21,787 nucleotides of DNA from positions 1-21,787 of the forward strand of contig JAGXHH010000007.1 of the NCBI GenBank assembly GCA_024636355.1. Direction: 5' to 3'. The stretch comes from Desulfobacteraceae bacterium (lineage in GTDB: Bacteria; Desulfobacterota; Desulfobacteria; Desulfobacterales; Desulfosalsimonadaceae). The notes below the pieces were generated by a model that made no database searches, was not told where the DNA came from, and saw nothing but the letters and a program-made list of their open reading frames with translations. A program made the translations under genes and the position numbers. Shown here one piece after another: positions 16,380-21,787 of the stretch. Numbering within the stretch: position 1 is the first letter of the stretch; each line of letters starts with the position of its first letter.

Positions 16380-17378
16380 TCATGGTATCAGCAGGTGCCG
16401 GATTTCGTTTATGCTTACGGGCATCACCTTGATTATTGAAGTGTCCGTCGAATTGATAACAGCAACTCTGGCGACTTCATCGGCCGGCACACGGCTGTAC
16501 CCGGCACAAATGGATGCGGCCTGCTCATGAAATCCGTCAGATGTTCCAGATGAAATCAACACCATAGGTCCCGGTGCGTCGTCCATTTTAATCAGCGTAT
16601 CCAGATCCGGCCGATAATGCTCCAGAATGCGGTCATTATCCGCCTTATCCCGGCCCACTACCAGTTTAACCTTAGGCGACAGCCGGATGTGACGGCCGTA
16701 TTTCAGCAGTTCAAGTTCGGCCCGGCCGGGGGACTCACGGTGTTCGAACAGGTCTTTCAAACGTTTTGAAAAATTCACATCCGTAAGCAGGCAACCGCCC
16801 GCCGGTGTCGGATATTCCGTTACCCCGAATGCTTTGGCCAGCGCGATCTGGGGTTTGCGGGAACGCCCGGATAAATTGTACAACCGCTCCCGGTCGACCA
16901 GGCCGCTTTCCTCCATCGCGGTCACCGGCAGGTTCTTTGCGGAAAGCGGCCGGAGGATGCGGCCGTCGAACCCGGAATGTTTCTCCACATATCGAAGCGA
17001 CGTGCGGGTCTGGGACATGGGACGCTGACCGATAACCTCCCCGGAAAACAGGAAGTCAGCCCCGATATCCCCCATCATTTCCCCGGCAATTCGAAACATC
17101 AGCGCATGGCAGTCCATGCAGGGATTCATATTCTGACCCAAACCGGCCGGGGGCTTTTCGAGCATCGGCAGGTACCGGTCCGTAATATCTTTTGCGATCA
17201 GGGGAATGCCGGTCATCTCAGATGCCTTCCGGGCATTTTCCGCCTTGAAAAACGGCGTTTCAAAAGAGATCCAGACCACTTCTATTCCCTGCTCCCGTAA
17301 AACCAGGCCTGCCAGGATGCTGTCGAGCCCGCCCGAACAGAGCCCCAGCGCTTTGACTTTATTTTTTATATCGTTCAT
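16380..17378 (-). CDS. ThiI/MnmA-like PP-loop protein with NFACT-R-like tail
   Basis: A 332-residue protein of the PP-loop ATPase group that includes tRNA thiouridylases ThiI and MnmA. The ATP-binding loop is SGGLDS at residues 15-20. A CxxC motif lies in NPCMDCH (C87, C90) and a conserved cysteine in PAGGCLLTD (C196), consistent with sulfur transfer. The C-terminal part (about 236-330) has KLVVGRDKADND, which resembles the VGRNAKQND motif of NFACT-R RNA-binding domains. A role in tRNA sulfur modification is inferred. It lacks the THUMP domain expected before ThiI's PP-loop and is not a canonical MnmA. The ATG at 17378 is preferred because an upstream in-frame TTG at 17414 falls inside the heptad repeat. 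It is monocistronic and divergent from nth. Confidence 0.8.
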   Translation of the reverse strand: MNDIKNKVKALGLCSGGLDSILAGLVLREQGIEVVWISFETPFFKAENARKASEMTGIPLIAKDITDRYLPMLEKPPAGLGQNMNPCMDCHALMFRIAGEMMGDIGADFLFSGEVIGQRPMSQTRTSLRYVEKHSGFDGRILRPLSAKNLPVTAMEESGLVDRERLYNLSGRSRKPQIALAKAFGVTEYPTPAGGCLLTDVNFSKRLKDLFEHRESPGRAELELLKYGRHIRLSPKVKLVVGRDKADNDRILEHYRPDLDTLIKMDDAPGPMVLISSGTSDGFHEQAASICAGYSRVPADEVARVAVINSTDTSIIKVMPVSINEIRHLLIP

Positions 17379-17400
17379 AATACTCAAATTGTATTTTAAA

Positions 17401-17432
17401 CGTTCAAGGTTCAAGGTTCAAGGTTCAAGGTT
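17401..17432 (+). repeat. Heptad array GGTTCAA, four units
   Basis: Four consecutive 7-bp units of GGTTCAA (the first is CGTTCAA) plus GGTT. It is the same repeat as 12895-12964 in the opposite orientation, starting 23 bp upstream of the PP-loop gene's ATG. Confidence 0.9.
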
Positions 17433-17435
17433 ATC

Positions 17436-17463
17436 GGGTTCCCAAGCTCCGGCTTGGGAACCC
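17436..17463. repeat. Perfect 12-bp inverted repeat
   Basis: Arms GGGTTCCCAAGC and GCTTGGGAACCC with a 4-base TCCG loop. It lies between divergent gene starts, so it is unlikely to be a terminator and is better read as an extragenic palindrome. Confidence 0.8.
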
Positions 17464-17593
17464 GGTTTCGGGAAGCTCCAGCTTCCTTTCCTTGCTCTTG
17501 CGGTTTCGCAGCACACAAGCGCGGCCAACTGGCCGCAACAAATCTATATTAAACCACCCTCAGAGATAAGCTCTTTCAATTAACAGCATCTTT

Positions 17594-17650
17594 CTTTGTG
17601 TCTTCGTGGTTTAAAACGGCTTTAAAAGATTTAACCACGAAGACACGAAG
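17594..17650. repeat. CGAAGACA inverted pair
   Basis: CTTTGTGTCTTCGTGGTT (17594-17611) and AACCACGAAGACACGAAG (17633-17650) pair at 17 of 18 positions around a 21-base A/T-rich spacer. This is the ACGAAG variant of the AACCACAGAG repeats at 2953-2981 and 16033-16060. Confidence 0.8.
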
Positions 17651-17808
17651 AACACGAAGAAAGGCGATTTTTATGTCCGGCGGGAAGGCGCCGGAAAAAA
17701 AGTTTTTAGCCTGCGGCAGCAAAAATTAACCTTTGCGCTCTTTGTTCCCTTTGTGGTTAAAACGGCGTTTTTACAATGCCATCGAGTTGAAGGAAACATA
17801 TCGACCTG

Positions 17809-18462
17809 ATGAAATCCATCAAACCCGACAAACAAGATGCGCGCACCCGGGAAATCCGCATGATCCTAAACGCCCGATATCCGGATGTCAAGACGCAGCT
17901 GGATTATAAATCCCCGTTTCAGCTCCTGGTGGCGACCATACTTTCGGCCCAGTGTACGGACAGGCAGGTCAATGCGACAACCCCGAAACTGTTCGAGAAA
18001 CTCAACACCCCGGAAGCATTTGTCGATGTCCCCAACGAAACGCTCGAAGCGCTGATCCGGTCGACCGGGTTTTACAAGAATAAGAGCCGCCACATCAAAA
18101 ACTGCGCCGCCGCCCTCGTGGAACGCTTCGGCGGCCAGGTGCCGGCCAGCCTCGACGATCTGGTGACTCTCCCCGGTGTCGGCCGCAAAACGGCGAACGT
18201 AGTTCTCGGAGCGGTATTCGGCATTCCCGGCATTGTCGTCGACACCCACGTGGCCCGGATCTCCCGCCGGCTTGATCTGACACGGCACACGGACCCGGTA
18301 AAAATCGAATTCGACCTGATGGCCGTCATTCCGGAAACCGAATGGAACGATTTTTCCCTACGGCTGATCTATTTCGGCCGCCTTTTCTGCAAGGCGAGAA
18401 AGCCGGAATGTCCCGACTGTTTTTTAAACCACCTCTGCTATTCCGAAGACAAACGGACGTGA
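17809..18462 (+). CDS. nth: Endonuclease III (DNA glycosylase/AP lyase)
   Basis: A bifunctional base-excision-repair enzyme that removes oxidised pyrimidines and cleaves the abasic site by beta-elimination. At 217 residues it matches the family length. The helix-hairpin-helix motif is LPGVGRKTANVV with catalytic K127, and the catalytic aspartate is D145 in VDTHVARISRRL. The C-terminal iron-sulfur cluster ligands follow the canonical C-X6-C-X2-C-X5-C spacing (C194, C201, C204, C210). All correspond to E. coli K120, D138 and the cluster cysteines with an offset of seven. The ribosome-binding site is weak: GAAGGAAA lies over ten bases upstream of the ATG. nfo starts four bases after the stop codon, so the two are almost surely co-transcribed. 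Confidence 0.96.
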   Translation: MKSIKPDKQDARTREIRMILNARYPDVKTQLDYKSPFQLLVATILSAQCTDRQVNATTPKLFEKLNTPEAFVDVPNETLEALIRSTGFYKNKSRHIKNCAAALVERFGGQVPASLDDLVTLPGVGRKTANVVLGAVFGIPGIVVDTHVARISRRLDLTRHTDPVKIEFDLMAVIPETEWNDFSLRLIYFGRLFCKARKPECPDCFLNHLCYSEDKRT

Positions 18463-18466
18463 CGCA

Positions 18467-19384
18467 ATGCACGAAGAAAAACCTCAAAGCGGGCTGATCC
18501 TGGGCGCGCACCTGTCAATTGCCAAGGGGTTCGACCAGGCCCTTTTTAACGCCGCCAAAGCCGGCAGCAACGCGGTCCAGATTTTTACGAAAAATGCGAA
18601 CACCTGGCGGGAAAAACAGCTGACGGAGTTACAGATTGCCGCTTTTCAGGCCGCCCGGGAAAAGACCGGCATCACCGAAATCGCGTCCCACACATCGTAC
18701 CTGATCAATATCGCCGGTGCGGATGCCGATAAAACCGCAATGTCTGTCGAGGCGCTGTATCAGGAACTGATCCGGTGTACCCGGCTTGGCATCCCGTACC
18801 TGGTACTGCATCCGGGCGCCCACCTCGGCGACGGCGAAACGGCCGGAATACAGCGGATCGCCGACAACCTGAATGCCATTTTCGACCGCCTGCCCGAAAG
18901 CCCCACCCGGGTGCTGCTCGAAACCACCGCCGGCCAGGGCAGCGCCCTCGGCCACACCTTTGAGCAGGTGGCCGCCATGGGCGACAAAATCACAGATCCG
19001 GACCGGGTCGGGTTCTGCCTGGACACCAGCCATGTCTTTGCCGCCGGATACAACCTGGCAGATCCGGACGGATACGAAAGCACCATCGGCGGATTTGATG
19101 CCATTGTCGGCCTTTCCCGCCTCCATTTACTCCACGTCAACGATTCCAAAAAACCGCTGGGATCCCGGGTCGATCGACACGAGCACATTGGGGAAGGACA
19201 TATCGGCCCTGCCGCTTTTGCCCGACTCGTCACTGATCCCCGGCTTTCACGTATTGCCAAAATCATTGAAACGCCGAAAGATAAAAACGGCAAAGACGCC
19301 GATCCGATCAACCTGACGCGACTGAGGAGGTTTTATGCCGGCGAAGATCCGGTTCAGGTCCTTTTCCCGGTCAGTGCATCATAG
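18467..19384 (+). CDS. nfo: Endonuclease IV (AP endonuclease)
   Basis: Metal-dependent AP endonuclease that cleaves the backbone 5' of abasic sites and trims 3' blocking groups, including those left by the Nth lyase. All nine metal ligands expected from E. coli Nfo are present: H75, H115, E152, D186, H189, H223, D236, H238 and E268. The signature stretches LVLHPGAH, LLETTAGQG, CLDTSHVFAAGY, HVNDSK and RHEHIGEGHIG are intact. At 305 residues it is slightly longer than the 285 of the E. coli enzyme, mainly at both ends. There is no strong Shine-Dalgarno sequence before the ATG, so translational coupling to nth is likely. Its last 31 bp overlap the 3' end of the convergent J-domain gene. Confidence 0.96.
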   Translation: MHEEKPQSGLILGAHLSIAKGFDQALFNAAKAGSNAVQIFTKNANTWREKQLTELQIAAFQAAREKTGITEIASHTSYLINIAGADADKTAMSVEALYQELIRCTRLGIPYLVLHPGAHLGDGETAGIQRIADNLNAIFDRLPESPTRVLLETTAGQGSALGHTFEQVAAMGDKITDPDRVGFCLDTSHVFAAGYNLADPDGYESTIGGFDAIVGLSRLHLLHVNDSKKPLGSRVDRHEHIGEGHIGPAAFARLVTDPRLSRIAKIIETPKDKNGKDADPINLTRLRRFYAGEDPVQVLFPVSAS

Positions 19385-19830
19385 GCGCTCTGGATTTCGA
19401 CAAACTTCTGCCGGGCCATTTCCTGGAATTCCGCGCCCAGGTGGGAAACCTTGTCCGGGTGGTACTGGTGCACCAGGTGCCGGTAGGCGCTGTGGATTTC
19501 ATCTTTAGAGGCTCCCGGCTTGACGCCGAGAATCGAGTAGGGATCTTTTTCCTGCGTCCCCGAAGGCTGTTCCGTCTCCTGCCGGCTATCCCCGTAACCG
19601 CCTGGATTCGTACGGCTGTACCGGGCATTTGAAGCCCCCGATGCACCCCGAAAAATACGGGTAAGAAAATCCGGCAGCTTCCCGTTGCGCATGTAATAAA
19701 ACAAAACGGCCAGCACGGCCGTGTCGTCTATCCACCCGAGGAACGGAAAAAAATCCGGCAGAAGATCATACGGGCTGAGGATATAGACAATCGCCAGCAC
19801 AAAGAAGAATATGACAAGAATTCGATTCAT
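19354..19830 (-). CDS. DUF1232 membrane protein with C-terminal J-domain
   Basis: A 158-residue protein in two parts. Residues 1-48 are hydrophobic with the DUF1232 (YkvA-like) pattern YILSPYDLLPDFFPFLGWIDD, giving one or two membrane segments. A polar Gly/Ser/Gln-rich linker (about 60-94) leads to a J-domain (97-158) with DPYSILGV and the Hsp70-activating HPD at 124-126. It probably recruits DnaK to the cytoplasmic face of the inner membrane; the client is unknown. It lacks the Gly-rich and zinc regions of true DnaJ. No clear Shine-Dalgarno sequence precedes the ATG. It converges on nfo with a 31-bp overlap. The HAD gene on the same strand ends 76 bp upstream, so the two may share a transcript. 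Confidence 0.87.
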   Translation of the reverse strand: MNRILVIFFFVLAIVYILSPYDLLPDFFPFLGWIDDTAVLAVLFYYMRNGKLPDFLTRIFRGASGASNARYSRTNPGGYGDSRQETEQPSGTQEKDPYSILGVKPGASKDEIHSAYRHLVHQYHPDKVSHLGAEFQEMARQKFVEIQSAYDALTGKRT

Positions 19831-19841
19831 AGGGTTATAAA

Positions 19842-19881
19842 AGGTTCAGGGTTCAAAGTTCAGAGTTCACGGTTAAAGGTT
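19842..19881 (+). repeat. Degenerate GGTTCA repeat
   Basis: About five degenerate units (GGTTCAG, GGTTCAA, AGTTCAG, AGTTCAC, GGTTAAA) between the HAD gene and the J-domain gene. It belongs to the heptad family of 12895-12964 and 17401-17432. Confidence 0.75.
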
Positions 19882-19906
19882 TGACATTGCGTGTCCGCCA
19901 TGCCCT

Positions 19907-20380
19907 TCACGCGCGCAGGGTTGCGGTCAGGCGCAGTGGGTTGGTAAGCAGATCGAGTGCTGATCCGATCGTGCGGCAGATGATGTCGGCCGCCATTACG
20001 GTTCCGGCAGCGGCGCCTTCTTCCAGTATTACGGCAAATCCCAATGCGGCAACCTCGAGCATCAGCCGGTCGTTCCTGCCGTTGCCGATGGCGACTGTCA
20101 TGTCGGCTCCCAGGGAGGTCACATAATCGCGCTTGCTCACGGCCTGTTTCCCTGCGGGCAGAATTGAAAGCGTGCAGTCGATGCCGTCGAGTCCGGCAGC
20201 AGCCCTGCCAAATGTATCCGCTGTTACGACATGAAGCATCATCTGCCCGGATAGCCGGCTCAAGGCGTCTTTGACCCCTTCGATCAGCTGTCCGTCAATG
20301 GCAAGCGTCCCGTTGTAATCCATTACCAGGTGTTCGAGCTGCAGTTTCCGGTATCCGGGAATATCTATTGTAATGGCCAT
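19907..20380 (-). CDS. HAD-superfamily protein, COG4087 'soluble P-type ATPase' type
   Basis: A 157-residue cytoplasmic HAD-fold protein without cap domain or membrane segments. Motif I is MDYNGTLA with nucleophile D21; the second aspartate of the usual DxD phosphatase motif is replaced by Asn, as in this small family related to the P domain of P-type ATPases. TADTFG corresponds to motif II and GNGRNDRLML to motif IV (the GDGxND-like loop). The terminal LLTNPLRLTATLR block is also family-typical. Physiological substrate is unknown; the family name does not establish ion transport, since no transmembrane domain exists. The ATG at 20380 follows AAGGAGG closely (three bases), a strong but tightly spaced site; the longer in-frame start runs into a palindromic repeat and was rejected. 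Confidence 0.88.
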   Translation of the reverse strand: MAITIDIPGYRKLQLEHLVMDYNGTLAIDGQLIEGVKDALSRLSGQMMLHVVTADTFGRAAAGLDGIDCTLSILPAGKQAVSKRDYVTSLGADMTVAIGNGRNDRLMLEVAALGFAVILEEGAAAGTVMAADIICRTIGSALDLLTNPLRLTATLRA

Positions 20381-20477
20381 GGGCCTCCTTTTCCAAACGT
20401 TACCTAAATTAACGCACACAGGGAAAAATTCAAGGCAAGACGCCGTTTTCATTTCAATCAGAACGTCGAAAGGCTCT

Positions 20478-20537
20478 GTAGGAGCGGGCCATGCCCGCGA
20501 TGGCATATGCATTTTCGCGGGCATGGCCCGCTCCTAC
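20478..20537. repeat. Perfect 23-bp inverted repeat, REP-like
   Basis: Arms of 23 bp (20478-20500 and 20515-20537) are exact reverse complements around a 14-base loop. Each begins or ends with GTAGGAGCGGGC/GCCCGCTCCTAC, and each arm also contains its own GCGGGC-CAT-GCCCGC palindrome. This nested form resembles REPIN-type paired REP sequences. It begins 97 bp upstream of the HAD gene start. Confidence 0.9.
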
Positions 20538-20721
20538 GTGGTGACCCGTTAATCACAGACACATTTCACCGAAAATGCTGTTCAATCATCCGTATCGCTT
20601 GAAAAAACAGGAACGGATATGCTATTTCGCTGATAATAGCATTTGCTCCAAACAGCATCAATGATGAAAGCATAAGGGCAGGGATTTGGAACTGCCGATT
20701 TACCTGGAGGATTGACCGTAG

Positions 20722-20743
20722 GGGCAACCCCCCATGGTTGCCC
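20722..20743. repeat. Short extragenic palindrome GGGCAACC/GGTTGCCC
   Basis: Perfect 8-bp arms with a 6-base loop, preceded by CGTAG, 31 bp before the amidohydrolase start codon. It shares the GTAGGGGC opening with the palindrome near 12862-12890 (reverse orientation there). Confidence 0.7.
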
Positions 20744-20774
20744 TTGTTTTCCAATAGAACAGGATTCAAAAAAG

Positions 20775-21787
20775 ATGCATACCTCTGGAACCCAGGATCT
20801 TCGACGGCAACTGATGGAAGTCGCATTGGGCAATGCGCCAGCTGATCTGGCGGTGATCAATGCCCGGGTATTAAACGTTTTTACCGGCGAATGGCTTGAT
20901 GATTATGCCGTATGCGTCAGCGGCAGCCGGATCGCCTGCGTGAGCCGGAATGCAAACGGTTCGATCGGTGAGGCAACCCGGGTTATCGATGCGGCCGGCC
21001 GGTGCGTGATCCCCGGTTTTATCGACGGCCACGCCCATATTGCCTGGAGCTATTGTCCGTCTGAATTTATCGCCCATGCCATGACAGGGGGGACAACCGC
21101 CCTGGTTACGGAAACGTTCGAGGCGTATTTTGCGGCCGGATATGCCGGGGTGATCGATTTTATGGATGCGTGCGCGGACCAGCCGATCAAGATTTACGGC
21201 ACGGCGCCGGCCATGGTATCGATCAGCCGGGCGGCGCGGGGCATCGATTCCGGAGATCTCGAAAATCTGCTGCTGCGCGAAGACATTGTCGGCATGGGCG
21301 AATCCTACTGGCAGGGCGTCCTGCAGTCTCCCGACCAATTTCTGCCCGCGTTTGCCCGGGTGCGGAAATTCCGCAAAACCCTCGAAGGGCACACCGCCGG
21401 TGCAAACGAAAAGAAATTGGCCGCCTATGTGGCCGCCGGTATTTCCTCGTGCCATGAACCGATCCGGGCCGAAGAGGCGCTCTCGCGTTTACGCCAGGGC
21501 CTTTATGTGATGATCCGCGAAGGCAGCATCCGACGCGATCTTGCGGCCGTATCCGAAATTTTAAGTTCCGGGGCCGACCTGCGCCGGCTGGTCCTTGTCA
21601 CCGACGGGGTCTCCCCCGATGACCTTATGGATAAAGGATACATGGAGTTCGTTGTAGGCAAAGCGATCGACTGCGGGTTTGATCCGATCACGGCCATTCG
21701 AATGGCCACGCTCAATGTGGCCGAGCATTTCGGACTCGACGGCGATATCGGGTCCGTGGCGCCGGGCCGGTGTGCCGATTTGGTCAT
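20775..21787 (+). CDS. Adenine-deaminase-like amidohydrolase, 3' end cut by window
   Basis: The first 337 residues of a metal-dependent amidohydrolase run off the right edge with no stop codon. The arrangement follows adenine deaminase: metal-binding GHAHI (H86, H88), GMGE (E176), EGHTAG (H206), AAGISSCHE (H227), VMIREGS, and LVTDG (D277), then DPITAIRMATLNVAEHFGL and VAPGRCADLV. Differences from canonical enzymes are clear: the PHEIANV-type block after the GGTT motif is replaced by TETFEAYFAAGY, TDD by TDG, and EGHID by KGYME. The substrate may therefore not be adenine. The ATG has AGGA ten bases upstream, a weak site. It is divergent from the HAD gene, and no operon partner is visible within the window. 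Confidence 0.85.
   Translation, partial: MHTSGTQDLRRQLMEVALGNAPADLAVINARVLNVFTGEWLDDYAVCVSGSRIACVSRNANGSIGEATRVIDAAGRCVIPGFIDGHAHIAWSYCPSEFIAHAMTGGTTALVTETFEAYFAAGYAGVIDFMDACADQPIKIYGTAPAMVSISRAARGIDSGDLENLLLREDIVGMGESYWQGVLQSPDQFLPAFARVRKFRKTLEGHTAGANEKKLAAYVAAGISSCHEPIRAEEALSRLRQGLYVMIREGSIRRDLAAVSEILSSGADLRRLVLVTDGVSPDDLMDKGYMEFVVGKAIDCGFDPITAIRMATLNVAEHFGLDGDIGSVAPGRCADLV

Larger units (their letters stand above)
17379..17808. other. Divergent, repeat-rich region before nth
   Basis: 430 bp with no credible gene. It contains the reverse heptad array (17401-17432), a perfect GGGTTCCCAAGC inverted repeat (17436-17463), a smaller GGAAGC/GCTTCC palindrome (17471-17486), the CGAAGACA inverted pair (17594-17650), and a further TTTGTGGTTAAAACGGCG word near 17750-17768. 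Promoters for both flanking genes must lie here, but none could be singled out. Confidence 0.7.
20381..20774. other. Divergent intergenic region with extragenic palindromes
   Basis: 394 bp between the HAD gene and the amidohydrolase gene. It holds a large perfect inverted repeat (20478-20537), a weak 8-bp palindrome ATGCTATT/AATAGCAT (20619-20642), and a small GGGCAACC palindrome (20722-20743). The rest is without recognised features. Short minus-strand open frames here run through the palindromes and the start of the next gene and were not called. Confidence 0.65.

Noticed and set aside
17436..17463. Rho-independent terminator
   Set aside because: The stem is strong, but it lies between two divergent gene starts and no T-run follows on either strand.
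20566..20860. Short minus-strand open frames before the amidohydrolase
   Set aside because: They run through a palindrome and antisense to the amidohydrolase start; no ribosome-binding site or recognisable sequence.

Overview
The window is about 21.8 kb of fairly GC-rich bacterial chromosome with long, gene-dense stretches separated by unusually repeat-rich intergenic gaps. Gene content and repeat style (a COG4087-type 'soluble P-type ATPase' HAD protein, a ThiI/MnmA-like PP-loop protein with an NFACT-R-like tail, soluble multi-PAS HisKA_3 kinases, and short tandem repeats such as GGTTCAA, CACAGAG and CGAAGACA in the gaps) suggest a Desulfobacterota organism, perhaps near Desulfosarcina or Desulfococcus. 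This is inference; no rRNA or other definitive marker is present. No tRNA, rRNA, CRISPR array, transposase or phage gene was seen.

Layout. (1) 1-6316, plus strand: a complete 2-oxoglutarate dehydrogenase complex, sucA (E1), sucB (E2) and lpdA (E3). sucB and lpdA are tightly joined, but sucA and sucB are separated by a 673-bp island of nested repeats. The same purine-rich hexamer array lies about 40 bp before both sucA and sucB. (2) 6323-11464, minus strand: two soluble PAS histidine kinases of the HisKA_3 (NarX-like) class. The upstream one is a 1146-residue hybrid ending in a receiver domain with no DNA-binding domain. Each has a plausible sigma-70 promoter. (3) 11841-12617, minus: a PlsC-type acyltransferase. 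(4) 12990-16022, plus: a 1010-residue protein of unknown function, with a soluble N-terminal part that looks like a degenerate PHP metallohydrolase barrel and a polytopic membrane part after it. This is the least explained gene here. (5) 16380-17378, minus: a PP-loop thiouridylase-like protein. (6) 17809-19384, plus: nth and nfo, two base-excision-repair enzymes 4 bp apart. (7) Minus: a DUF1232-plus-J-domain membrane protein whose 3' end overlaps nfo tail-to-tail, then a small HAD protein. (8) 20775 to the right edge, plus: an adenine-deaminase-like amidohydrolase cut by the window end.

How the genes work together. E1, E2 and E3 form one complex converting 2-oxoglutarate to succinyl-CoA and NADH. 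Nth and Nfo act in succession on oxidised bases and the resulting abasic sites. The other genes look like independent housekeeping or signalling units. No defence system, biosynthetic cluster or mobile element with its own enzyme is visible. The features most worth a second look are the PHP-like/membrane protein, the nested repeat island, and the paired hexamer arrays before sucA and sucB.
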